The notes below the pieces were generated by a model. It saw only the letters and a program-made list of their open reading frames with translations, was not told the origin of the DNA and searched no databases. A stretch of DNA of 64,000 nucleotides, from NCBI GenBank assembly GCA_028709965.1, contig JAQUTA010000002.1, forward strand, positions 18,622 through 82,621, in the 5' to 3' direction. The stretch's first letter is position 1; the number at the start of each line of letters is the position of its first letter. The translations under genes and the position numbers were made by a program. This document shows, one piece after another, positions 43,087 through 51,596 of the stretch. Source of the stretch: Lutispora sp. Its GTDB lineage: Bacteria > Bacillota > Clostridia > Lutisporales > Lutisporaceae.

Positions 43087-43446
43087 ATGAAAATTGCAGT
43101 AGCAAAAGAAGGCAATCAGGTAGCACAGCATTTTGGACATTGCGAGGGTTTTGAAATATTTACAGAAGAAGCGGGCAAAATTACTAATAAAGAATTTGTT
43201 AAGAATCCTGGACATAAACCTGGTTTTTTGCCCAATTATTTAAACGATCTAGGTGTTAATGTTATAATAGCAGGAGGCATGGGTGGCGGTGCTATTGAAA
43301 TCTTTAATGAAAAGAAGATTGAGGTCATAACAGGTGCTGTAGGTGATCCTTCAAACAATGTGGAAGACTATTTAAAGGGCAAGCTTAAATCTACGGGCAG
43401 TATTTGCCATGCACATGAGCATAGTGATTCTTGTGGAGAACATTAG
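43087..43446 (+). CDS. NifX/orange-protein-like metallocluster-binding protein (second)
   Basis: 119 residues from ATG 43087 (GAGAGGAG upstream; ATG 43069 overlaps that site). MKIAVAKEGNQVAQHFGHCEGF is the family start (quoted in part: QHFGHCEGFEIF) and IIAGGMGGGAIEIF the central loop. A His/Cys-rich tail (CHAHEHSDSCGEH) could bind metal. Together with the gene at 40750 it makes two such carriers in the cluster. A bidirectional terminator follows. Confidence 0.9.
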   Translation: MKIAVAKEGNQVAQHFGHCEGFEIFTEEAGKITNKEFVKNPGHKPGFLPNYLNDLGVNVIIAGGMGGGAIEIFNEKKIEVITGAVGDPSNNVEDYLKGKLKSTGSICHAHEHSDSCGEH

Positions 43447-43483
43447 AAAAAAAATAATACCCCATCTGGGGTATTATTTTTTT
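43446..43483. terminator. Bidirectional terminator
   Basis: AATAATACCCC pairs with GGGGTATTATT around ATCT, with A- and T-tracts on either side. It serves the cluster gene on + and the DUF948 gene on -. Confidence 0.92.
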
Positions 43484-43842
43484 CCGAAGGTGCTGAGTAA
43501 CACCTTGACTATTTCACTTATTATCTTCACATACTCTACGGCTTCCTGAGTGCCTGCACTGACAGATACTACCGTTTCCGATATGGTGTCCCCTATAGCA
43601 TCTACAGTAGCTGCTGCATTTTCTACACCTTGCTTTACATTGACTGCGGCTTCATCAATATTGGCGGCAATGGAAGGAAGCTTGTCCAAGGTTTTGTCGA
43701 TGTTGGATTCGTGTTTGTCCAACGTACCTCTCACCTTTTTTAATATGTTAGTGAGATGATTTAGCGCTATAAACAGGTATATGCCTACACCTGCAGCAAT
43801 TATGAAAAGTATGAGAAGTCCCAGATCCTTATATGAAATCAT
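43474..43842 (-). CDS. DUF948 family small membrane protein
   Basis: 122 residues. One N-terminal membrane helix (DLGLLILFIIAAGVGIYLFI) followed by a helical region with many Asp/Val/Ala repeats (LDKHESNIDKTLDKLPSIAANIDEAA), typical of DUF948 coiled-coil general-stress proteins. Four bases after the YtxH gene; the two form an operon. Envelope stress role by family association only. Confidence 0.82.
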   Translation of the reverse strand: MISYKDLGLLILFIIAAGVGIYLFIALNHLTNILKKVRGTLDKHESNIDKTLDKLPSIAANIDEAAVNVKQGVENAAATVDAIGDTISETVVSVSAGTQEAVEYVKIISEIVKVLLSTFGKK

Positions 43843-43845
43843 ATT

Positions 43846-44229
43846 CTACTCCTCCTCATGGACTTCAGCACATCCTCCGCAACAGCTTTCATTATCATCG
43901 CAGCATTTGTCTCCTCCTGCAGCAACTTCGTCATCCTCATCTTTGTTCTTTTTAAGGCTTCCTATTTTTTCTTTGCCTTCTTCAACTATTTTAGATATTT
44001 TTTCTCCAACTTCTCCTGCGCCTTCCTTGATGCTTTCAGCAGCATTTTTAGCAGCGTCTGCTATGTCCTTTCTTGTTTCCTCACCAGACTTAGGAGCCAA
44101 AAGCACACCTGCAGCAGTACCTATGGCTGCGCCAACGCCCAGACCCACTCCTACCTTTTTTGCTGTATCTATTGCTTGAGCTTTTTTCTTTTCTTTTTTA
44201 GCCTTATTTAAAACTTCTTTTAACGACAT
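43846..44229 (-). CDS. YtxH-domain general stress protein
   Basis: 127 residues. VGLGVGAAIGTAAGVLLAPKSGEETRKDI is the YtxH signature (quoted in part: GVLLAPKSGEETR). The usual membrane segment lies at about residues 25-45. The C-terminus ends in an Asp/Glu- and Cys-rich tail (CCDDNESCCGGC) that might bind metal. RBS AAGGAGGGG. Confidence 0.85.
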   Translation of the reverse strand: MSLKEVLNKAKKEKKKAQAIDTAKKVGVGLGVGAAIGTAAGVLLAPKSGEETRKDIADAAKNAAESIKEGAGEVGEKISKIVEEGKEKIGSLKKNKDEDDEVAAGGDKCCDDNESCCGGCAEVHEEE

Positions 44230-44260
44230 TAATACCCCTCCTTATTTTGTAATTGGTATA

Positions 44261-44289
44261 ATTATACTATAAAACTAAACAAACTTCAA
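44261..44289 (-). promoter_or_regulatory. Promoter of the ytxH-DUF948 operon
   Basis: On the minus strand TTGAAG (44284-44289) and TATAAT (44261-44266) are 17 bases apart, upstream of the YtxH start. Confidence 0.72.
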
Positions 44290-44493
44290 CACAATGCATA
44301 GGTTAGTAATTTTAGGCGATAATAAATAAAGTTAGGAAGAGATTAGCTAGGCATGAACATATATATAATTAAAGAAAAACAATGCAATTAAGAGATAAAT
44401 TGAAATATTAGGTGAATATAGCTCAAAAACCCGGGAAAATAGAAATTTGTGAGTTTGCGAATAGTAATTGCATTAATTATTATAATATTGTAG
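44290..44493. other. Intergenic region between ytxH and groES
   Basis: AT-rich; no frame of note. A TATAAT at 44481-44486 just before the CIRCE element is the likely groES -10 box; no convincing -35 at the usual spacing. Confidence 0.5.
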
Positions 44494-44520
44494 TTAGCAC
44501 TCAACGGTGGCGAGTGCTAG
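44494..44520. promoter_or_regulatory. CIRCE element (HrcA operator)
   Basis: TTAGCACTC, nine bases, GAGTGCTAG: one mismatch from the perfect TTAGCACTC-N9-GAGTGCTAA. It lies downstream of a TATAAT and ahead of groES, so the chaperonin operon is HrcA-repressed. Confidence 0.96.
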
Positions 44521-44560
44521 TAATGAGGATACATACAAAATTTGTAAATCAAAACTTTGA

Positions 44561-44857
<297 letters not shown>

Positions 44858-44875
44858 TAAGGGGAGGGTAAATAA

Positions 44876-46504
<1,629 letters not shown>

Positions 46505-46514
46505 AATAGATTTT

Positions 46515-46547
46515 AAAAAAGTTGCGTCTTAGGATGCAACTTTTTTT
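46515..46547 (+). terminator. groESL terminator
   Basis: AAGTTGCGTC pairs with GATGCAACTT (one G-U) around TTAG, followed by seven T. Confidence 0.93.
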
Positions 46548-46612
46548 ATGGTTATAATTGCCGTTAGGAAGTATAATAGTAGATAAGAAATCTATATTTG
46601 GAGGTTATTGTT

Positions 46613-47107
46613 TTGGAGAGGTTAACCCATATCAATGAAGAAGGCTATGCAAAAATGGTGGATGTGTCTGAAAAAGAAGAGAGCATGAGAGAAGCGGTAG
46701 CACGGGGATCAGTTTATATGAAGAAAGGGACCATAAAAGCTGTTGCTGATGGCAAAATCAAAAAAGGCGATGTGTTGTCTGTGGCTCAAGTAGGTGGAAT
46801 AATGGGAGCAAAGAGTACTTCAGACATAATTCCCATGTGCCACAATATTAATATTTATGGCGCTGATCTGGATTTCAAAATAGATGAGGAAAACTGCAAG
46901 ATAGATATAATTGCAACAGTAAAAACCTATGGAGTAACAGGCGTGGAGATGGAAGCTTTGACGGCTGTGTCCATTGCAGCTCTTACCATCTATGACATGT
47001 GCAAGGCTATAGACAAGGAAATGGTGATATCAGATATACATTTGGTAAAAAAAACCGGCGGCAAATCAGGAGATTTTTATTTCACGGATTTAAACACAAA
47101 GTGCTAG
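46613..47107 (+). CDS. moaC: Cyclic pyranopterin monophosphate synthase MoaC
   Basis: 164 residues from TTG 46613, which has TTGGAGGT eight bases upstream; that same site contains the upstream TTG at 46598. Landmarks: [29 protein letters not shown] and [30 protein letters not shown] (cited for position near 60-85 and 105-135; key residues are the catalytic Lys and the PMCH). It forms cPMP from the MoaA product in molybdopterin synthesis. moaA itself is not in the window. Confidence 0.96.
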   Translation: MERLTHINEEGYAKMVDVSEKEESMREAVARGSVYMKKGTIKAVADGKIKKGDVLSVAQVGGIMGAKSTSDIIPMCHNINIYGADLDFKIDEENCKIDIIATVKTYGVTGVEMEALTAVSIAALTIYDMCKAIDKEMVISDIHLVKKTGGKSGDFYFTDLNTKC

Positions 47108-47190
47108 GGTATGCCACTCGGGTCTAGGGGAAACTGGAAACACGGATTCGCACGGATTTTTTCACGGATTAACACAGAGGGTATAGGTTA
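47108..47190. repeat. Intergenic repeat (ACACGG family)
   Basis: GGAAACACGGATTCGCACGG and TTTCACGGATTAACACAGAG, the same words as near 3.3 and 7.0 kb. No gene is seen between moaC and the next start. Confidence 0.68.
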
Positions 47191-47325
47191 GAGTTGTAAA
47201 GAGGACATTTAAAGATATATATGATATATGCTGAGGATATTTTGTGAGATCGAGCGCTAGAAATGTCAAAGTGAGCTTTGATATCAGAAGCACATTCATA
47301 TATATAGAAAATAAGGAGGATGTTT

Positions 47326-47835
47326 ATGAGCAAGGAATTCACATTCACAGTTGGCATAATCACCGTCAGCGACAAAGGCTCAAAAGGAGAGAGAATAGAT
47401 GAATCAGGGCCTGCGGCAGAAGAATTGCTGAAGCCTGTTGGTGGTGTTATGAAAAAATACATAATTGTGCCGGATGAGAGAGAAGAAATAATGAAGGCAA
47501 TAATTAAAATGGCAGATGACTTAAAAGTTGATTTAGTATTAACAAGCGGCGGTACGGGTTTTTCACCTAGGGACGTGACTCCGGAAGCAACACTTGAGGT
47601 CATAGAAAAGCATGTGCCTGGTATACCTGAAGTCATGAGAGCAGAAAGCCTTAAGGTTACTCCAAAGGCAATGCTTTCTAGAGCAGCAGCTGGCATCAGA
47701 GGTAGAACATTGATCATAAATCTTCCCGGAAGCCCCAAAGGAGTCAGAGAGTGTCTGGGAGTAATAATTCCTGCACTGAAGCATGGAATAGAGACCCTTA
47801 GAGGAGAAGCTTCTGAATGTGCTGAGAAGCATTAA
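47326..47835 (+). CDS. mog: Molybdopterin adenylyltransferase (MogA/MoaB family)
   Basis: 169 residues from ATG 47326 (AAGGAGG upstream; ATG 47320 abuts it). VGIITVSDKGSKGERIDESG start, TSGGTGFSPRDVTPEAT nucleotide-binding loop, and NLPGSPKGVRECL. It adenylylates molybdopterin before metal insertion by MoeA. E. coli splits the family into MogA and MoaB; sequence alone does not decide which is represented here. Confidence 0.93.
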   Translation: MSKEFTFTVGIITVSDKGSKGERIDESGPAAEELLKPVGGVMKKYIIVPDEREEIMKAIIKMADDLKVDLVLTSGGTGFSPRDVTPEATLEVIEKHVPGIPEVMRAESLKVTPKAMLSRAAAGIRGRTLIINLPGSPKGVRECLGVIIPALKHGIETLRGEASECAEKH

Positions 47836-47856
47836 TAAATTTTATACGAAATACCA

Positions 47857-47885
47857 TTGACATTAATATAACAATAATTTAGTAT
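47857..47885 (+). promoter_or_regulatory. Promoter ahead of the first Moco/Tuco riboswitch
   Basis: TTGACA at 47857-47862 and TAGTAT at 47880-47885 with a 17-base spacer. Transcription would begin about ten bases before the aptamer. Confidence 0.68.
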
Positions 47886-47903
47886 TAATATAACAAAAGA
47901 ATA

Positions 47904-47999
47904 ACTCCGAGCCTATAATCCTAAGAGCTTTTGCTTATGGATTATAGGCCTATGGGTATGAATACAAATGTTCATGCCTCCCGTGTTTGGAAAGGAGCC
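47904..47999 (+). ncRNA. Moco/Tuco-type riboswitch upstream of the hydrogenase gene
   Basis: ACTCCGAGCC opens the element and closes with GGAGCC; a long stem pairs CCTATAATCC with GGATTATAGG, and TGCCTCCCGTGTTTGGAAAGG is the conserved 3' segment of the Moco RNA motif (quoted in part: CCTCCCGTGTTTGGAAAGG). The GGTTCCGG block present in the second element is not obvious here, so it may be the tungsten-cofactor (Tuco) form. Followed by a terminator at 48056. Confidence 0.82.
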
Positions 48000-48055
48000 G
48001 TATGTATATGACAACTGTAATCTTTATGGTCTACAGGCTTGTTATGTTATTGCCG

Positions 48056-48082
48056 AAAAACTCCTTTTTAAGGAGTTTTTTT
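48056..48082 (+). terminator. Riboswitch-associated terminator
   Basis: AAAAACTCCTT pairs with AAGGAGTTTTT around a three-base loop and is followed by more T. It ends just before the hydrogenase ribosome site, so it is the likely expression platform. Confidence 0.88.
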
Positions 48083-48125
48083 AATGTTCAATATTAAAAA
48101 GTTCATGACAAGGGGGATAAACCTT

Positions 48126-49862
48126 ATGGAAATGGTAAGATTGACAATTGATGGAATCCAAACTCAGGTACCTAAGGGAACAACGGTTTTGGAGGCTGCC
48201 AGAGGACTAAATATTAATATTCCGACTCTTTGTTTTCTAAAGGACATCAACGAGGTCGGTGCTTGCAGAATCTGTGTTGTAGAGGTAAAGGGAGCCAGAT
48301 CTCTCCAGGCATCCTGCGTTCTTCCTGTTGCAGAGGGGATGGAGATAAAAACTGCTTCAAAGAGCGTTAGAGAAGCCAGAACTGCAATTCTCAAGCTTAT
48401 CCTGGCCAGACATGAAAGAGAGTGTCTGACGTGCTCCAGAAACCTGAATTGTGAGCTTCAGAAGCTTTCTGAAGAAATGGGCATAGATGGATTGGATTAT
48501 CAAGGAGAAAAAATTACCTATTTGGTTGATCAGGCATCACCTTCAGTAGTCAGGGATCAGAACAAGTGCATACTTTGCGGAAGATGCATTAGCGTATGTA
48601 AGAATGTTCAAGGCACAGGAGTCATTGACTTTGCAAGAAGAGGCATAAAAACTACAGTTACAACTGCTTATGATAAAGGTCTATCAGAGGTTGCCTGTAT
48701 AAATTGCGGTCAATGCATAAAGATGTGCCCTGTAGGAGCGTTAAGAGAAAAGGATGACAGGGATAGGGTATGGGAAGCTCTGGAAAACAATAATATTTAT
48801 GTTGTTGCTCAGACTGCTCCTGCAGTTAGAGTTGCTTTGGGTGAAGAATTTGGTATGCCTGTAGGAACCAATGTAGAGGGGAAAATGGTAGCAGCCATTA
48901 GAAGACTAGGTTTTGATAAGGTATTTGATACAGATTTTGCTGCAGATTTGACAATTATAGAAGAAGGCACTGAACTTTTAGGCAGAATCAAAAATGGAGG
49001 GAAACTCCCTATGATCACTTCTTGCTCACCGGGATGGATCAAATACTGCGAGCATTATAATAATGATTTTCTTGACAATTTGTCAAGTTGCAAGTCTCCT
49101 CATCAGATGCTAGGTGCGTTGACCAAATCCTATTATGCAGAAAAGATGGGTATAGATCCGAAAAATATATTCGTTGTATCTATAATGCCTTGCACAGCCA
49201 AGAAATATGAGTCAGCAAGGGAAGAACTATCTGTAGATGGCCTAAAGGATGTGGATGCAGTACTTACCACAAGAGAGCTGGCCAAGATGATAAAAGAAGC
49301 AAGAATGGACTTCAAGACCTTAGCGGATGATAAATTTGACAAAATTATGGGTGAATCCACAGGTGCTGCAGTAATATTTGGTGCTACCGGAGGTGTTATG
49401 GAAGCAGCCCTCAGAACTGTAGCAGACATATTGACAGGTAAGGATCTGAAGAATATTGAGTATTCTCCCGTAAGAGGTCTAGAAGGTATCAAAGAAGCTG
49501 ATGTCAAGATTGGAGATCTTGATGTAAAAGTAGCAGTTGCTCACGGCACAGGCAATGCAGGCAAGCTTCTTGAAAGAGTTAGAAATGGAGAAGCAAATTA
49601 TCACTTTATAGAAGTAATGGGCTGCCCAGGTGGATGCATAAACGGTGGAGGACAGCCGATTATATTGGATAAAGAAAAGACGGCTGAAGTGTGCAAGCAA
49701 AGAGCTCAGAGTTTATATAATATTGACAGGGAGATGCCTTTGAGAAAATCCCACAATAATCCGGAAATAAAAGCTTTATATGATGAATACCTAGGAGAAG
49801 CCAACGGGCACAAAGCACACCATTTGCTCCATACCCATTATGTAAAGAGAGATAGGGTTTAG
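48126..49862 (+). CDS. [FeFe]-hydrogenase catalytic subunit, HndD type
   Basis: 578 residues from ATG 48126 (AGGGGG upstream; ATG 48084 sits on the terminator). Residues 1-80 bind [2Fe-2S] (C36, C47, C50, C64); H96/C100/C103/C109 bind a His-Cys [4Fe-4S]; C148-C158 and C191-C201 bind two ferredoxin clusters; then the H-cluster domain with TSCSPGW (298-304), MPCTAKKYE (C356) and MGCPGGCINGGGQP (C500, C504). The first loop has Ser at 301 where TSCCPGW has Cys. The C-terminus is the small-subunit-like tail. Reduces protons or oxidises H2; the NuoF/NuoE-type partners are not in the window. Confidence 0.94.
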   Translation: MEMVRLTIDGIQTQVPKGTTVLEAARGLNINIPTLCFLKDINEVGACRICVVEVKGARSLQASCVLPVAEGMEIKTASKSVREARTAILKLILARHERECLTCSRNLNCELQKLSEEMGIDGLDYQGEKITYLVDQASPSVVRDQNKCILCGRCISVCKNVQGTGVIDFARRGIKTTVTTAYDKGLSEVACINCGQCIKMCPVGALREKDDRDRVWEALENNNIYVVAQTAPAVRVALGEEFGMPVGTNVEGKMVAAIRRLGFDKVFDTDFAADLTIIEEGTELLGRIKNGGKLPMITSCSPGWIKYCEHYNNDFLDNLSSCKSPHQMLGALTKSYYAEKMGIDPKNIFVVSIMPCTAKKYESAREELSVDGLKDVDAVLTTRELAKMIKEARMDFKTLADDKFDKIMGESTGAAVIFGATGGVMEAALRTVADILTGKDLKNIEYSPVRGLEGIKEADVKIGDLDVKVAVAHGTGNAGKLLERVRNGEANYHFIEVMGCPGGCINGGGQPIILDKEKTAEVCKQRAQSLYNIDREMPLRKSHNNPEIKALYDEYLGEANGHKAHHLLHTHYVKRDRV

Positions 49863-49871
49863 GTGATTAAA

Positions 49872-50354
49872 TTGGATAAAAAAACAAATACATTAACAAG
49901 AGCAGCTATACTGCTCGCGGTAGCCTTGGTATTTCAATTTGTTAAGATGGGTCAGCTTATTACGGGTTCAGGCATAAACGCAGTACTCATAATAGCGACT
50001 CAGATATGTGGCTTGCCTTGGGCTGCAGCAATTGGAGCAATAACTCCCTTTATGTCTGTAGTTTTGGGAGTCAATCCCCCTGCATTGATTCCGGTGGTTC
50101 CATTTATTGTAGCCGGTAATATTTTATATGCAACTGCTTATTCTCTGTTAGAGAAACGAAGCAAGATTGCAGGAGTGGGTTTTGCAGCTTTGTTGAAATT
50201 TGGATTGCTATATTCTGCAGTAAACTATTTTGCAAACGTGAAACCGCCAATAAAGGTGGCGCTGAGCTTCCCTCAGCTGCTGACTGCTTTAATAGGTGGA
50301 GCTATAGCTCTTGTAATAATTCAGGTTTTGGAGAGAACCAATAAGGTTGAGTAA
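49872..50354 (+). CDS. ECF transporter S-component-like membrane protein
   Basis: 160 residues from TTG 49872, served by AGGTGAT; a GTG at 49863 lies inside that site. Five or six hydrophobic segments and the pattern QFVKMGQLITGSGINAVLII and ALIPVVPFIVAGN fit ECF S components. Substrate unknown. It begins nine bases after the hydrogenase stop, within the same transcript, so it may import a vitamin or cofactor for the adjoining enzymes. Confidence 0.72.
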   Translation: MDKKTNTLTRAAILLAVALVFQFVKMGQLITGSGINAVLIIATQICGLPWAAAIGAITPFMSVVLGVNPPALIPVVPFIVAGNILYATAYSLLEKRSKIAGVGFAALLKFGLLYSAVNYFANVKPPIKVALSFPQLLTALIGGAIALVIIQVLERTNKVE

Positions 50355-50367
50355 TATTTATGAAATG

Positions 50368-50392
50368 TTGAACGAGCCTTCATTCAGTGTTA
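50368..50392. repeat. Half copy of the palindromic repeat
   Basis: TTGAACGAGCCTTCATTCAG, nearly the same as the left arm at 42820. No matching right arm follows. Confidence 0.65.
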
Positions 50393-50476
50393 AATATTCC
50401 TTTAAGAAAGGATTAATCACTAGAACAGAATGACAATTAAGAATTGATTAAAATTGCTGACATTCCTTATATAGTA

Positions 50477-50525
50477 AAGATTAACTTTGCATTAACAAAT
50501 AGTGCAGGGTTAGTCTTTATTTTCT
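50477..50525 (+). terminator. Terminator of the hydrogenase unit
   Basis: An 18-bp stem (AAGATTAACTTTGCATTA with TAGTGCAGGGTTAGTCTT, joined by several G-U pairs) and an ACAAA loop, followed by TATTTTCTT. Confidence 0.8.
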
Positions 50526-50534
50526 TGTTTATTA

Positions 50535-50563
50535 TTGACGATATTTTCACAATGAGTTATCAT
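50535..50563 (+). promoter_or_regulatory. Promoter of the formate dehydrogenase unit
   Basis: TTGACG at 50535-50540 and TATCAT at 50558-50563 with a 17-base spacer. A TATAAT overlaps slightly downstream (50563-50568). Confidence 0.55.
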
Positions 50564-50629
50564 ATAATTGCTGATAGTATTTACTAAATTTTTTGATTTT
50601 TACTATATTATTTTTTAGGGGGAGCTCGA

Positions 50630-51562
50630 ATGGAAATGATAAACTTGACTATTGATGGCATTCCGGTCAGAGTTGCTAAGGGTGCTACTGTTATGGAGGC
50701 TGCCAAAACCATTGGCATAGATATTCCGGCTCTATGTTATTTGAAGGATGTCAATGAAGTAGGTGCTTGTCGAATTTGTGTAGTTGAAGTAGAAAGAGCA
50801 AGGTCTCTTCAGGCTTCATGTGTTCTTCCCGCTGCTGAAGGCATGGTAGTGCATACAGAAAGTCCCAGTGTTATAGCAGCACGTAAAGAAATACTAAGAC
50901 TTATATTGGACAACCATCCCAATGATTGTTTAACCTGTGACAAAGCAGGAGAATGTAAACTTCAAGAGTATGCTTACAGATATGATGTTAAATTTAGAGA
51001 ACATGATGGAGATAGGAAAACAGCTAGAATAGACACATCAAACCCATACATTTATAGAGATGACAGTAAGTGTATTTTGTGTGGAAGATGCGTTAGCATA
51101 TGTGGTCAGATACAAGAAAGAAGTATATTAGGTTTTGGAAACAGAGGTTTTACTACCCATATAATTGCTGATAATGAAAAAGCATTAGGTGAATCAGCAT
51201 GTGTCTCTTGTGGAAGATGCATTAGTGTATGCCCAGTTGGAGCCCTTTTGGATAACAGGATTATTGGCAAGGCAAGAGCCTGGGAAGCACAGAAGGAAGA
51301 AGTAAAATGCAAAAGATGCGATTATGGCTGTGATTTTGAATTGTTGAAGAAAGATGATAAGGTAGTAGGTGTAAGGGCAAAAGCTCCGGGAGGTGGCAGA
51401 CCCTTGTGCTTGAAAGGGAAATTATCATTAGATCTTTTATATACAAATAGCCCATCAGCTCCTTTGATTAAAAAAGATGGAGAGTACACAGAAGTCACAT
51501 GGGCTGAAGCTCTAGAGATGGAAGATTTACTAAAGAAACTTGGACAGAGTAATAATTTATAA
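50630..51562 (+). CDS. Iron-sulfur electron-transfer protein resembling the FDH N-terminus
   Basis: 310 residues. It repeats the front of the following FDH: [2Fe-2S] domain (C35, C46, C49, C63), His-Cys cluster (HPNDCLTCDKAGEC), two ferredoxin clusters, then CKRCDYGC, which matches the molybdopterin enzyme [4Fe-4S] start, and stops after TWAEALEMEDLL. The catalytic domain is absent. Either a stand-alone electron carrier linking FDH and hydrogenase or a shortened duplicate; the good RBS (AGGGGGAGC) and intact clusters favour a working gene. Confidence 0.85.
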   Translation: MEMINLTIDGIPVRVAKGATVMEAAKTIGIDIPALCYLKDVNEVGACRICVVEVERARSLQASCVLPAAEGMVVHTESPSVIAARKEILRLILDNHPNDCLTCDKAGECKLQEYAYRYDVKFREHDGDRKTARIDTSNPYIYRDDSKCILCGRCVSICGQIQERSILGFGNRGFTTHIIADNEKALGESACVSCGRCISVCPVGALLDNRIIGKARAWEAQKEEVKCKRCDYGCDFELLKKDDKVVGVRAKAPGGGRPLCLKGKLSLDLLYTNSPSAPLIKKDGEYTEVTWAEALEMEDLLKKLGQSNNL

Positions 51563-51596
51563 ATATATTTAATTTTACGTAAGGGAGGTAAGGTAA

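Noticed and set aside
40750-43446. Nitrogenase cofactor genes (nifX, nifB)
   Set aside because: No nifHDK or nifEN is present and the set matches the orp/Mrp type of cluster better.
47904-48082. Simple rho-independent attenuator only, no aptamer
   Set aside because: The TCCGAGCC opening and the CCTCCCGTGTTTGGAAAGG closing segment match the Moco motif and recur in the second copy upstream of tupB.
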